From assembly GCA_938023035.1 (NCBI GenBank), contig CALIDI010000029.1:1-64000 (forward strand): a stretch of DNA of 64,000 nt, written 5' to 3'. Source of the DNA: an uncultured Leptolyngbyaceae cyanobacterium (GTDB lineage: Bacteria; Cyanobacteriota; Cyanobacteriia; Leptolyngbyales; Leptolyngbyaceae). The notes below the pieces were generated by a model that did no database searches, was not told the DNA's origin, and was given only the letters and a program-made list of their open reading frames with translations. The position numbers and the translations under genes are program-made. This document shows positions 25,417 to 34,781 of this stretch, piece by piece; positions within the stretch are counted from its first letter, which is position 1; each line of letters starts with the position of its first letter.

Positions 25417-26259
25417 ATGGGTCAGCCAATCGATACAAACGCTGTCGAACTATTGGTGTTGGATATTGACGGTACCATCGCGGGGGCTGACAACGAGGTC
25501 AACCAAACGGTGCGACAGGCTGTGCAAGCGGCCCAGGCAAGGGGTGTTCAGGTGGCGATCGCCACGGGGCGCATGTATCAATCTGCCCTGCGGTTTCATC
25601 AAGCTGTTGGCTCAACACTTCCCCTCATTTCTTACCAGGGGGCATTCATCAAAGATCCAGCCACTGGCCATATCCACCGTCATCTCACAGTACCCCAGGC
25701 CTATGCAACAGAGCTATTAAACTATTTTGAAGAACCTGAACAGCGATCGCAATTCTCAGTCCACTTCTATCTGAACGATCAACTCTATGTGCGCGAGTTA
25801 ACCGCAGACTCCCTTGACTATGCTGACCGCACTGGAGTAGAGGTGAAGCCTGTTGGTGATTTACGCACCCTCCTTGATCAAGAACCGACCAAATTACTGG
25901 CAATGGCAGAGGATGGGGAGACGATCCAAATCCTGCTGCAAACGATGCGCGATCGCTTTCGTCCCGACCAACTCTACCTCACCACCTCTGTTGCCACCTT
26001 TTTTGAGGCAACCCATCCCCTCGTGAATAAGGGCACCGCTGTGCGCTATTTGGCCGAGGAGGTACTGCAACTCCAGCCAGAAAACGTGATGGTGATTGGG
26101 GACAATTTTAATGATGTGGAAATGATTAAATACGCTGGGATTGGAGTTGCTATGGGGAATGCTCCCGCAGGGGTACAGGCGATCGCCGACTGGGTTGCTC
26201 CCACAGTTGAAGCCAATGGAGCCGCTGCCGCGATCGAAGAGTTTTTGCTCAATGCTTAG
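25417..26259 (+). CDS. Cof-type HAD-IIB phosphatase
   Basis: 280 residues. HAD motif I is LDIDGTIAG near 14-22 (nucleophile and acid Asp), motif II an IATGR segment near 47-52, a C2B cap at about 85-190, and motif IV GDNFNDVEMIKYAG near 228-241. These identify a Cof/YbiV-type sugar or nucleotide phosphatase, magnesium-dependent and cytosolic. Specificity cannot be told. It begins 12 bp after the Anbu gene with GAGGA upstream, so the pair forms an operon. Physiological linkage to the peptidase is unproven. Confidence 0.92.
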   Translation: MGQPIDTNAVELLVLDIDGTIAGADNEVNQTVRQAVQAAQARGVQVAIATGRMYQSALRFHQAVGSTLPLISYQGAFIKDPATGHIHRHLTVPQAYATELLNYFEEPEQRSQFSVHFYLNDQLYVRELTADSLDYADRTGVEVKPVGDLRTLLDQEPTKLLAMAEDGETIQILLQTMRDRFRPDQLYLTTSVATFFEATHPLVNKGTAVRYLAEEVLQLQPENVMVIGDNFNDVEMIKYAGIGVAMGNAPAGVQAIADWVAPTVEANGAAAAIEEFLLNA

Positions 26260-26944
26260 AGATGAAAATCAAGACTGTGTCGGCTTAACAGGTGATCCGG
26301 GTTGGGTATTTTCCAGCCAGTCTCTCAGTGCAGGTCTTCGGTGGGCTGCCGCAGACTGGGTGTATCCCAATCTTGATCAATGTGGTAAGGCAAATCGCAG
26401 TTATCCGACTGTCATAGGTGCTCCAATAATAAGTGCTCCAAATCCTCAGAGAGTTGCCGCGATCGCGCCATCAAAACCGTTTCATTTTTAACCAATAAGG
26501 CTCGTTCATGCTTGTTCATGCTTGTTCATACAGTGCCTGCTGATCGTGGTCTTGAAACAGACGGAAGACTCTCAACATCTGGTAAGAACGCATTCTCAAG
26601 AGTTGGAGAGCCTCGATGCCCACATTCAGGGCAAATCTATCGTAACCCTTGCTCATACTGCCCCATCACCCTGCGTGTACATCCCCCTTGCTTGAATGCC
26701 CATTAGGGCTATACCCTTTTTCCAAAAATGGGCAAAGGGGAATCTCAGATTCAAAGTCCCTCTTCCTTCCTAGGAGAAGGATTTGGGGTGTCGCTCGCTT
26801 CCTGCAGGGTGGGTGACGAAACTGGGATGCACTCCCCATCACTCTACAAGAGCACGTGGTTTGAATCACATTCAACGTCTTCGATAGATTTCAGGGAGCA
26901 CTTGGTGCGAGCCTATCGGCCCTGGCGCTATCATTATGTACCAA
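26260..26944. other. Intergenic region between convergent genes, with inverted R2 copy c
   Basis: About 685 bp without a supported gene. 26686-26760 holds an inverted R2 copy (TTGAATGCCCATTAGGGCTA, then CCCTTTTTCC). Small tandem repeats of CTTGTTCATG occur near 26505-26530. Short open frames here show no domain and no ribosome site. Confidence 0.5.
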
Positions 26945-27718
26945 CTAAGGAAATTTTCCTATCCGGACGTCTGTGCAATAGGCTTGAACCGCCTGGGTGA
27001 CAATCTCCTGGAGATTAGCATATTGCCGAGAAAAGGGAGGATGCCGTTCTGAAAGCCCCAGTAAGTCAGCCGTGACCAATACTTGGCCGTCACAGTGGGG
27101 GCCGGCCCCAATCCCAATTGTGGGGATTGAGAGTTTTCGACTAATTTGCTCCGCCAGTTCTGCGGGAATGTGCTCCAACACAATGCTAAAAGCGCCGGCC
27201 TCTTCTAGAGCGATCGCTTCTTGCAAAATACGATCAGCATCAACTGGTTTTCGGCCCTGCTGGCGATAGCCTAAACGATGCACAGACTGCGGTGTTAACC
27301 CGACATGCCCCATCACCGGAATGCCTGCCTGCACCATTTTGGCAACTGCACCAATTGCCGCCGGATGCCCTCCCTCCAACTTAACGGCCTGCATTGGGGT
27401 TTCTTTGAGCACCCGGCCTGCTGATCGCAATGCCTGCTCGGCGCTTTCCTGGTAAGTCATAAATGGTAAATCACACACCAGTAGCGATTGCCGCACCCCT
27501 CGCCCCACCGCCCTGGCGTGGTGCAACACTTCATCTAAAGTCAGGGGTAGGGTGTTGAGGTGCCCTAGGGCCACCATCGCCAGAGAGTCCCCTACTAGGA
27601 TCACATCAACCCCGGCGGCATCTAGCAGACGGGCAAAGGTATAATCCCATGCGGTTAAAGCGGCGATCGGCCGTCCCGTTTGTTTCCATTGCATCAGTTG
27701 CGACGGCGTCACTGGCAT
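26945..27718 (-). CDS. panB: 3-methyl-2-oxobutanoate hydroxymethyltransferase (PanB)
   Basis: 257 residues. It catalyses the first step of pantothenate (hence coenzyme A) synthesis, transferring a hydroxymethyl group from methylene-tetrahydrofolate to alpha-ketoisovalerate. TIM-barrel enzyme with all key blocks: [11 protein letters not shown] start, [17 protein letters not shown] near 42-58 (metal Asp), CDLPFMTYQ near 82, KLEGG near 113 and [11 protein letters not shown] near 178 (catalytic Glu), then [20 protein letters not shown]. Length normal. It lies 15 bp downstream of the propeller protein gene on the same strand, so they are probably cotranscribed, although the functions are unrelated. 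Confidence 0.97.
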   Translation of the reverse strand: MPVTPSQLMQWKQTGRPIAALTAWDYTFARLLDAAGVDVILVGDSLAMVALGHLNTLPLTLDEVLHHARAVGRGVRQSLLVCDLPFMTYQESAEQALRSAGRVLKETPMQAVKLEGGHPAAIGAVAKMVQAGIPVMGHVGLTPQSVHRLGYRQQGRKPVDADRILQEAIALEEAGAFSIVLEHIPAELAEQISRKLSIPTIGIGAGPHCDGQVLVTADLLGLSERHPPFSRQYANLQEIVTQAVQAYCTDVRIGKFP

Positions 27719-27733
27719 GATTGCATCTCGATC

Positions 27734-28807
27734 CTATTTTTTAGAAGAACCAGCCGCTTGATCGCGGCTAAACCGGGGCACAACCCCGGCTTTAAACGTC
27801 GTCTGGCTCACCCAGGCCAGGCCTTCGCTGGTGCCAACCCAGAGCTTACCGCCCGTATCTGGTGCTAAGGCATAAATGCGCCGGGAAGGTAAGTTGGCAG
27901 CGATTTCGCCAATCACTTTGCCGGTAAAGGGGTTCAGTCGCAACAGCCCCTCAGCGGTGCCGACCCAAAGGCTCCCGGCCTTGTCAAACCGCAGGGTAGT
28001 GATGCTTCGTCCCTTTAGAGCCGCTGGGGCTTGCAGCACCTGGCCCGTGTCTGGATCAATTTGTAGCAGACTATTGGTAGTGCCTACCCACAAGGTCGGT
28101 TTTGGAATACCTAGCCAGGAGGAGTGGGTAGGGCTGGTGGCGATCGCCTGCACAACAGTTCCCGGCAAATTACCCAATCGCTGCATTTGCAAAGAACTCG
28201 CCGTATCAATCTGGACTAACCCCTCTAGCGTAGCAACCCAAAGATTGCCTTGAAAATCGAGGGTAAGAGCATTGGCGCTAACCCCTGGTAAGTCCTTGAA
28301 GGTGGTTTTAACCGCCCCTGAGCCGGGATCTACGAGGGATAAGCCACTGTCACTTCCCACCCAAAGAAAACCACGCCGATCCACCAAAAGAGACAAAACA
28401 CGATTTGAAGGCAGCCGAAAATTCTGAGCAGTAACGGTTTGGGTGCGCGGATTAATGCGGTTCAGTCCATCATAGGTACCCACCCAAATTGAACCCGCCC
28501 GGTCTAGCACAATCGCCCCAACCGTACGGCTCGAAAGCAGTATTTGTCCCCGCAATTGGCCAGTTTTAGCATCAATTTGGGCCAGCCCTTGCCAGGATCC
28601 GACCCAAAGATTGCCCTGGGGATCAGCCTGGAGCGCACCCACCCGATAATCTTCCAGAGATTGAGGGGGTGTTGCTGGCAATGCCGGAGGAGTCGTCGCC
28701 GGATAGGTCGGAATCGGATTGGCCATTGCCGTACCACCTCCGCCCCAGAGGGTGTTGCCAACTACCAGGCAGAGGGCTAACTTCCATTGCCAAGTCTGAG
28801 TTTGCAT
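27734..28807 (-). CDS. Exported seven-bladed propeller protein, two-component-regulator-propeller type
   Basis: 357 residues from the ATG at 28807; an in-frame ATG at 28828 would only add seven residues before the signal peptide. Residues 1-30 form a signal peptide ending AMANP. Then come seven repeats of the pattern GxLWVGT.xGLxxIDPxTG (for example GNLWVGSWQGLAQID, GSIWVGTYDGLNRINP and GKLWVGTSEGLAWV), which close one beta-propeller. These blades resemble the periplasmic sensor part of hybrid two-component kinases but no transmembrane or kinase portion follows. It may bind a ligand in the periplasm. Immediately upstream of panB in the same transcriptional direction. Confidence 0.87.
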   Translation of the reverse strand: MQTQTWQWKLALCLVVGNTLWGGGGTAMANPIPTYPATTPPALPATPPQSLEDYRVGALQADPQGNLWVGSWQGLAQIDAKTGQLRGQILLSSRTVGAIVLDRAGSIWVGTYDGLNRINPRTQTVTAQNFRLPSNRVLSLLVDRRGFLWVGSDSGLSLVDPGSGAVKTTFKDLPGVSANALTLDFQGNLWVATLEGLVQIDTASSLQMQRLGNLPGTVVQAIATSPTHSSWLGIPKPTLWVGTTNSLLQIDPDTGQVLQAPAALKGRSITTLRFDKAGSLWVGTAEGLLRLNPFTGKVIGEIAANLPSRRIYALAPDTGGKLWVGTSEGLAWVSQTTFKAGVVPRFSRDQAAGSSKK

Positions 28808-29024
28808 CCTAAAGATTTCTCCCAGCAACTCGCTTTTCGCCCATCATAGTGCGCCCCAGAGGGGATGAGCGAACAATTTACCACAGTCGCCACAGCCCGA
28901 TCATCGTGACCTATTTTCTTGCTAGAAGGGCGAATCTAGAATGGCGCACAGGGCGATCAATTGCCAATTCAAAATACACTTGAGACTTTCTGGGTATACT
29001 GCGAGCAGCAATCAGACATTTCCT

Positions 29025-30254
29025 ATGCAAAAGGCAGCATCAAGAGGATTCGGTTTGGGCAATCCCTGGATAGCCTGGTCTGGTGGTCTGGCTCTCCTCA
29101 GCCTTATCGGTACACTGGCTTATCTGTTTCTACTGAATCGCCCGACATCTGCCGTCCCTGTCAGTGTTATTCGGGTCAGTCGAGGGAATATTGAGAGCAC
29201 GGTCAATCAGAGCGGTACAGTCGAACTGCGGGGGCAGGTAACTCTAAAATCGCCGACCGAAGGAGCCGTTGAGCGGGTATTTGTGCAACCCGGCAGCCGC
29301 ACGACCGTGGGGCAAACGTTGTTAACGTTACGCTACCCCGAACGACAAACCGCTTTGGCCAACCAGGAGTTGCAGATTCAACAGCAGCGCATCCTGCTAG
29401 AACGCGAGCGTCAAAGGGTTCAGGAAGCACGCGAACGGCTAGCCGTTGAGCAGCAAAAACGGCAGGATCTGTTGAGCCTAGTGCGCGAGGGGGCGATTGA
29501 GAAGCAACGCTTGCTAGATCAAGAGAGTCGCATCCGCGATGCCCTTGCTGCCCTGCGCGATAGTGAAGCCGCTGTGGGTAAAGCCATGGTGGAGCTAGAA
29601 CGGCTAACGCTAGAACGTCAGCGCATCCAACAGCAGGTGCAAGATAGTATCGTAAGTTCGCCGATTGATGGGGTGATCCTCGATGTCAGAGTGCGCGATA
29701 ACGATGGCGTCCAATATCGCACCGATCTACTCACTCTGGGCGACCCGCGTCAGGAATTTATCCGGATGCGCCTTTCAACCCTGGATGCGGCTCGCATTAA
29801 AGTGAGCCAGTCCGCCCGTGTGAGCATGATTGGGCCGGATGCAAAGGTATTTTGGGGGCGGGTACAGGCACTCTACCCCCAGGCCTTAGAACCCGACCCA
29901 AATGAGCGGGGAAATCGCCCATCGCAACAAGTTTATGTGCCAGCGACTGTTCGCCTTGATCGCCCTAGCGGCAGCTTGCTACCGGGGTCCCAAGTGAATG
30001 TAGAGGTCATCTTGGAACAACGGCCAAACGTCATAACTCTGAGTACTGAGGCGATTCAGCGGGAGGCTAAACAGCCCTTTGTGTGGGTGCGCGATCGTGA
30101 CGGTCGCGCACAGCAGCAACCCGTTACGATTGGGCTAGAAGGACTGCTCACCGTTGAAATTACTCACGGTCTTCAACCCAATGATGAGGTAATCTTACCG
30201 CCGGTTGAGCCACCCCTCAAACCAGGAATGCTTGTTACCACAGGCGCACGATAA
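29025..30254 (+). CDS. HlyD/RND-type efflux periplasmic adaptor
   Basis: 410 residues from the ATG at 29025 (an in-frame ATG at 28941 has no membrane or domain support). One N-terminal membrane anchor (residues about 17-40), then a lipoyl-like half near 55-105 (ESTVNQSGTVELRGQVTLKS region), a long coiled coil with QQQRILLERERQRVQEA near 120-235, the second lipoyl half (IVSSPIDGVILDVRVRDN) and a C-terminal beta-barrel. This is a membrane-fusion adaptor that links an inner-membrane pump to an outer-membrane channel. The pump is not encoded nearby. It diverges from the propeller gene. Confidence 0.9.
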   Translation: MQKAASRGFGLGNPWIAWSGGLALLSLIGTLAYLFLLNRPTSAVPVSVIRVSRGNIESTVNQSGTVELRGQVTLKSPTEGAVERVFVQPGSRTTVGQTLLTLRYPERQTALANQELQIQQQRILLERERQRVQEARERLAVEQQKRQDLLSLVREGAIEKQRLLDQESRIRDALAALRDSEAAVGKAMVELERLTLERQRIQQQVQDSIVSSPIDGVILDVRVRDNDGVQYRTDLLTLGDPRQEFIRMRLSTLDAARIKVSQSARVSMIGPDAKVFWGRVQALYPQALEPDPNERGNRPSQQVYVPATVRLDRPSGSLLPGSQVNVEVILEQRPNVITLSTEAIQREAKQPFVWVRDRDGRAQQQPVTIGLEGLLTVEITHGLQPNDEVILPPVEPPLKPGMLVTTGAR

Positions 30255-30659
30255 CCATCGCAACAACCAAGAAGGAATGGCTCTGGGCCTTTTGCTCCTT
30301 CTGCGCCTCTGTGGTAAAACACTGGTGAAACACTAGGCTTTTTGCTTTTAACGCTTCCAGAAAAACCCCGCTTCTCGCACGAGTACAGCAGGGCAGAAAT
30401 TTCTAGACCAGCCTTAGCCCCCTTTCTTGCATGTGCGTCAGAGCTATTCTTAAATGCACGTCTCTTAAATGCGCGTAAATGCGCGTCAAAGGTAGGCCCT
30501 TTTTCCCATCAAGGGAGAAGAGCAGCTAGATTAAAACTCCTCTCCCACGCTGGGAGAGGGGTATAGCCCTAACAGGATTCAAGAAAGGGGTGAGGGCAGC
30601 TAGACTGACGCCTTAGCCTACTAGGCAAAGAGGGGCCTCTACCCCAAAAAGGTTAAGAA
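30255..30659. other. Intergenic region between convergent genes, with R2 copy d
   Basis: The only supported element is R2 copy d at about 30530-30624 (GGGTATAGCCCTAACAGGAT, then AGCTAGACTGACGCCTTAGC). A small tandem block TTAAATGCGCG occurs near 30465-30485. No gene supported. Confidence 0.5.
30530..30624 (+). repeat. R2 interspersed repeat, copy d
   Basis: Matches copy b over GGGGTATAGCCCTAAC, then TTCAAGAAAGGGGTGAG and AGCTAGACTGACGCCTTAG with CCTACTAG at the end. It lies between the convergent HlyD-type and psaX genes. Confidence 0.65.
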
Positions 30660-30773
30660 TCAGACCTTGATAAAACCTGCGTACAGCGCACCCACAAAGA
30701 TGTTAATGGCCAGTAATAAAATTGCCCAAGCCGCACGGAATGTATAGGTTGGTTTCTTTGGTTGAACAGCCAT
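30660..30773 (-). CDS. psaX: Photosystem I subunit PsaX
   Basis: 37 residues, beginning MAVQPKKPTYTFRAAWAI and continuing with one membrane span ending near IFVGALYAGFIKV. It closely follows the pattern of PsaX from thermophilic cyanobacteria (KPTYAFRTFWAVLLLAIN), including the KPTY-FR motif, the span and the tail. GGAGT lies at ribosome-site distance upstream. PsaX sits at the periphery of photosystem I, where it contributes one chlorophyll-binding site. It is 98 bp downstream of lipA on the same strand, so it may share a transcript. It is absent from many mesophilic cyanobacteria. The gene is easily missed because of its size. Confidence 0.92.
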   Translation of the reverse strand: MAVQPKKPTYTFRAAWAILLLAINIFVGALYAGFIKV

Positions 30774-30871
30774 AGAATTTACTCCAATCAGTTAATCGTC
30801 CCTAGAAATACCAGAGAATCTGTACACTTTGCAGCGTTATCAGATGAAACTTAATGTCTTGCAATCTTCAA

Positions 30872-31777
30872 TTAAGATAGCGCGGCTCCGGCATGATAGG
30901 AACTGCGCACCAATGGCCCTGATCGGACATGGGTAAAGCCCAACTCTTGGGCGATCGCTCCTAGGCGATCAAATTCTGCCGGAGTCCAATATTTTTGCAC
31001 CGGCAAATGGGCCAAGGAAGGGCGCAGGTATTGTCCTAGCGTCAGGCGATCGCAGCCGACCTGGCGTAAATCTCGCAACGTCGTGATCACCTCAGCCTCG
31101 GTTTCACCATGCCCTAACATCAGGCCCGACTTGGTGGGCAGGTTTGGCTCAAGCTGTTTGACCCATTGCAACACCCGCAGCGATCGCCCATACCGAGCAC
31201 CCCTGCGGACAACGCCTTGAAGCCGTTCCACCGTTTCAATATTGTGGTTATAGCAGGCAGGTTGCGCCGCAACCACCTGGGCCACTCGCTGGTATTGCTG
31301 TTGTTCCAGTGTTTCCCCCACCTCCTTGCCGCCCCAAAAATCCGGCGTCAACACCTCAATCTGCGTATCTGGGCACCGAGTTCGAATCGCCTGCATCACC
31401 AACACAAACCAGCCTGCCCCCTGATCGGGTAAATCATCTCGCGCTACAGAAGTCAGCACCACATAACGCAACCCCAATATCTGCACCGCCTCAGCAACTT
31501 TCTGCGGCTCAGCCGGGTCAAGGGGCATCGGGGCGTGCCCTTTATCCACTTGGCAAAAAGCACAGGCGCGGGTGCAGGTTGGCCCCATCAGTAAGAAACT
31601 GGCCGTTCCCTGGGCATAGCACTCTCCTCGATTAGGGCAACGTCCCTCTTCGCAAATGGTATGAATCTGCCGGTGCTTGATCACGCGCTGAACAGTCGAT
31701 AGCTCACTGGCTCGCCCTAAAGGACGGCGCAGCCAGTCAGGCAGAGGAACATCTAAACGGTTGACTGAGACAGGCAT
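30872..31777 (-). CDS. lipA: Lipoyl synthase
   Basis: 301 residues. It is a radical-SAM enzyme that inserts two sulfurs into protein-bound octanoyl chains to make lipoyl groups. The auxiliary 4Fe-4S cluster cysteines are at 42, 47 and 53 ([12 protein letters not shown]), and the SAM-cluster cysteines at 68, 72 and 75 (CTRACAFC). Also conserved are [19 protein letters not shown] near 107, [10 protein letters not shown] near 137 and [10 protein letters not shown] near 174. Length is typical. lpdA, whose enzyme works on lipoyl domains, lies at 57 kb. Cyanobacteria usually have two LipA copies and I cannot say which class this is. Confidence 0.96.
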   Translation of the reverse strand: MPVSVNRLDVPLPDWLRRPLGRASELSTVQRVIKHRQIHTICEEGRCPNRGECYAQGTASFLLMGPTCTRACAFCQVDKGHAPMPLDPAEPQKVAEAVQILGLRYVVLTSVARDDLPDQGAGWFVLVMQAIRTRCPDTQIEVLTPDFWGGKEVGETLEQQQYQRVAQVVAAQPACYNHNIETVERLQGVVRRGARYGRSLRVLQWVKQLEPNLPTKSGLMLGHGETEAEVITTLRDLRQVGCDRLTLGQYLRPSLAHLPVQKYWTPAEFDRLGAIAQELGFTHVRSGPLVRSSYHAGAALS

Positions 31778-32261
31778 AGGTAAACGTTCTCAAGATCAGC
31801 AAGCTAAAATTACGAAGCGCAGTTGATTCGCCAATTCACATAGGGAATACTCTAACCAGGTTTTACCATTGCGCTTTCCCCTGTCTATGAATTGTAGAAG
31901 ATTAGCGAGAGATGCCTCCAACCACCTACAATCAAAAAAATCTGGTTTCGTTCTAACAAATCTGCCAGTGTAGGGTAAAACTAGATGTAGTTCCATTATC
32001 TGTTGAGATCAGACGGCCCCTATTTTGACTGGTATTGTTCAGCCGGCTTTCTAGCGAGTGCGACGCCCAAGTTAAAAATTGGATGGCTTGATACTCAGCT
32101 AGTAGGGGGTTTCCTGAAAAGGTATTGATCCCTGAAGGTGGCCCACTCCGTTTATTAAGCGAGATCCAACTTGAGACTTGTTTTTTACAGGCAAATTTCT
32201 GGTTCTGGGCTTGCACAAGATTGATTCACTGCTTTGCATTTATCGCTAGAGGAGCTTAATC
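31778..32261. other. Intergenic region upstream of lipA and of the REC protein
   Basis: 484 bp between divergent genes. Minus-strand open frames of 66 and 87 codons are present (31796-31996 and 31953-32216). The longer one contains a Gln-, Ser- and Asn-rich sequence ending FTLHWQIC, and I cannot assign it to a family or a ribosome site. Otherwise nothing is seen. Confidence 0.35.
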
Positions 32262-32804
32262 GTGGCAACTCACAAGATCCTGGTAATTGATGACAGTAAT
32301 GTTATTCGGAACATGGTGCGTGAGATGTTGCCGAAGGGTAACTTTGAGGTGCTAGAAGCCAAAGATGGAATGCAGGGGCTTAACTTGATTCGGCAAGAGC
32401 GCCCGACCCTGATTATGCTTGACTTTTTGCTACCTAAGCTTAGTGGGTATGAAGTCTTTCAGAATATTCAAGCTAGTCCCGAGCTTGTCAGTATTCCTCT
32501 GGTGCTGATGTCGGGGCGTAAGGAAGAAGTAACAGAGAAATTGCAGGAGCCGTTTGAATATTTTGAGTTTGTGCAAAAGCCCTTTGACCAGAAGGAGTTG
32601 ATTGAGGCGATTAAGGCGGCGATGGCAAAGGCCAAACGCCGCCCCGTGGTTGCGCCTACAGCGGTTCCGGCACCGGTGTCTACGGCAGAAGGGGGCGATA
32701 TCCAGGCTTTGCACGATAAGATCGCCAAAATGCAGGCTGAAATTGATGGGTTGAAGAAGCAGGTTTCTCAAATTCTGGCCTTTGTGAAGCAAAAGCTGAA
32801 GTAG
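32262..32804 (+). CDS. Response regulator with C-terminal coiled coil
   Basis: 180 residues from a GTG at 32262 with GAGGAG upstream. A receiver domain (1-122) has acidic pocket Asp at 10-11 (VIDDSN), phosphorylation Asp at 54 (IMLDFLLPKL), Ser near 84 (LMSGRK) and Lys at 106 (VQKPF). A Pro/Ala-rich linker leads to a short coiled coil (about 145-180, IQALHDKIAKMQAEIDGLKK). There is no DNA-binding output, so signal transfer is by protein contact, as in CheY-like or PatA-type regulators. The cognate kinase is not adjacent; the Hpt protein at 34 kb is a candidate partner but that is inference. Confidence 0.93.
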   Translation: MATHKILVIDDSNVIRNMVREMLPKGNFEVLEAKDGMQGLNLIRQERPTLIMLDFLLPKLSGYEVFQNIQASPELVSIPLVLMSGRKEEVTEKLQEPFEYFEFVQKPFDQKELIEAIKAAMAKAKRRPVVAPTAVPAPVSTAEGGDIQALHDKIAKMQAEIDGLKKQVSQILAFVKQKLK

Positions 32805-33851
32805 TTGGGCCGCTTTACGGGCTGCAATCTATGACTGCAGTCTATGAATAGCAGGGTTGCAGATGGGGAATAGGATTCTGCTTTATTTCTGCTTTATTTC
32901 AAGGAGATGTTGCCTTTGATGGCATCCTGTTTCTTAAAAAATGTAGAGTAAGGCGTTTCCAGCTTCTTTTCGGCAAGCGTCTGCCAGTTCGATTATTTTT
33001 CTCTGTCGATTACCACTACTTCGGACAGTTTTTGTGAGAATGCTGAAAGCCCCTGTTATGCCGTCCGCTTTGGCTCTTTCCCGAAGTTAGGAAGGAGCAG
33101 AGAGAAAAGAGCAAAGAGGCTAGCTCCGCTACTCACAAGCTTGGGAGCAGAATTTGGGGGATAAGAGCGGGTCAGCGCAAAAGTGTCTGGACTGTTGCTT
33201 TACATAAGGGCACTATTGTTTTTGATTGCTGTATGACCTGGGGCCATTTTGGACTGGCGATGTTGGATCGCAGAAGCCCTAAGCGCAAAGCGAGCAGTCG
33301 GGTATCTGCTGCACTTTTTGTTCAGCCGGTATCTAGTTAGGTCGGGGTGAAAGGGTGGAATTTGGCTCAGAAGAAGCCCTCCTATCGGCCATTCTTTCGG
33401 ATGTCTTGGCATCTTTGCGTCGTGCTGTAGCTGTTGGCATGGGAAATGTGGTAGGGACGAGTTGGAAAGTCTAACCGCCCATGCTGGCTAGGCATCGGGT
33501 TTGTCTTGAGCTTTTTGCCCAAAGCTGCACTCGCTATGCAGGTTAGGGCACCTTAGTGTTCACAAACTGGTGTCACGTGCTGCTTTTGACCCTGTTTCCT
33601 GGCTACTGCTATGGATAAGCCATGGCTTTGTACATAAGGTCGGCGGTGCTTTTACGCCGGTCTAGACACCAGAGCACCCTCTTGGGAGGATTGCGAGGTT
33701 TCAAGGGGCGATCGCCAATGGAAGCGTCGATGATGGGATGTTCGAGTCATCCGAATTTTCCTAGCTTTCCTAGGCGTTCTCCCCTGGCCGTGGCTCCTTC
33801 ACTGAAAGCTCAGCCCCCCAAACTTAAAACGCTTCCCCACATTTAGTCACT
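32805..33851. other. Intergenic region between convergent genes
   Basis: About 1.05 kb without a supported gene, the longest such stretch in the window. R3 copy b lies at 33018-33070, directly followed by a degraded R1-like segment (about 33067-33190, ending GCGCAAAAGTGTCTGGAC). Short open frames have no ribosome sites. It may contain remnants of an older inserted element. Confidence 0.5.
33018..33190 (+). repeat. R3 copy b followed by an R1-like remnant
   Basis: ACTTCGGACAGTTTTTGTGA, then GAATGCTGAAAGCCC matches 22611-22656. The following GAAGTTAGGAAGG, GGCTAGCTCCGC, GGGAGCAGAATTTGGGGGA and GCGCAAAAGTG segments are in the same order as in R1. The distance between R3 and R1 ends differs from that in copy B. 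Confidence 0.5.
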
Positions 33852-34781
33852 CTACTGGATCGTCTTCATAATGAAGTCGGCAATTTGAATTAACTGTTGC
33901 TTATCAAACACATCGACCAAAATTTTGGCAGCGGCTTTGGGGTCTGTCGGTAGCGTTATAGGCTGGCGGCCCTTGAGCGCGATCGCAGGCATGGGCGTCC
34001 TAGGAGTCTCTGGAGTTGGAGCTGGAGCTTTAGCCAATTGCAGGAGATTTTTGCTAGGCGCAATTTCTTTTGTGCGTTGGGCCATCAACAAATCACCCGC
34101 TTGTTTTAGGTCTTTGATGATGACAGCCGCCATGGTTTGAAAGGGATACTGAGAATGGGCGATCGCGGCTTGCGTGGTTTGCATTAAAGTCTGCCACTCC
34201 TGACCGGAATGCATTTGAGCCATCCGCTGACACAAAGCCTGAAGTTGTTGGCGGGTTTTGGGGCTATCTCCCTGCTTAAACAGTTGCAGCATCTTTTTAA
34301 GAGCGGCGTTAATCAAATCGGCTCGATTCGCTGGTGCGGTACCGGTGGCAGCAGCCCCCCCGCCAAGCTTGCTCTTCAGGTAGGTGCTTAACTCTTGCAG
34401 CAGGGGTTCTGCCCGTTGCATCACCTGTTCTCCCCCACTCCCCTGCACTCCATAGGGAGACTGAAGCTCATCGATCAGATCCTTGAGCACATCAGAGCCT
34501 TTGAGGAACAGGTCTTCCAGTCGCCGATCCACATCAATCCGATTTTCTGTCAGAAGCTTAAAGCAGTCCTCCAGGTGATGGGCGACTTTCTGCACGGAGG
34601 TAAAGCCCAGCATCGCTGCCCCACCTTTAACGGAGTGGGCCGCCCGAAACAATTCATTCAAACTTTCCTTGTCTGCTATCGTCGCCTGGAGGTTGAGCAA
34701 ACCTCGCTCAATCGTGTCCAGGTGTTCTTTTGCTTCTTCAATGAAATAGCCAATAATTTGCTGCTGTTTGGTTGCCTGCAC
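33852..34781 (-). CDS. Hpt-domain phosphotransfer protein
   Basis: 309 residues, ATG at 34781. The N-terminal Hpt four-helix bundle has the acceptor His at 49 in AAHSVKGGAAMLGF, matching CheA P1 and other histidine phosphotransfer modules. After residue 120 the chain is helical and Gln-rich, then Pro-rich (near 250-275), with a short C-terminal helix. No kinase or receiver domain is present, so it must receive phosphate from a separate kinase. Possible partners in the window are the hybrid PAS kinase and the REC protein, but neither is adjacent. Cytosolic. Confidence 0.9.
   Translation of the reverse strand: MQATKQQQIIGYFIEEAKEHLDTIERGLLNLQATIADKESLNELFRAAHSVKGGAAMLGFTSVQKVAHHLEDCFKLLTENRIDVDRRLEDLFLKGSDVLKDLIDELQSPYGVQGSGGEQVMQRAEPLLQELSTYLKSKLGGGAAATGTAPANRADLINAALKKMLQLFKQGDSPKTRQQLQALCQRMAQMHSGQEWQTLMQTTQAAIAHSQYPFQTMAAVIIKDLKQAGDLLMAQRTKEIAPSKNLLQLAKAPAPTPETPRTPMPAIALKGRQPITLPTDPKAAAKILVDVFDKQQLIQIADFIMKTIQ

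Noticed and set aside
26512-26706. 64-codon frame with CPHSG and CSYCP
   Set aside because: The cysteine spacing looks zinc-ribbon like, but the frame lies in repeat-rich DNA with no ribosome site and no continuation.
31953-32216. 87-codon minus-strand frame upstream of the REC gene
   Set aside because: No recognisable family or start signal; it overlaps the probable promoter of the REC gene.
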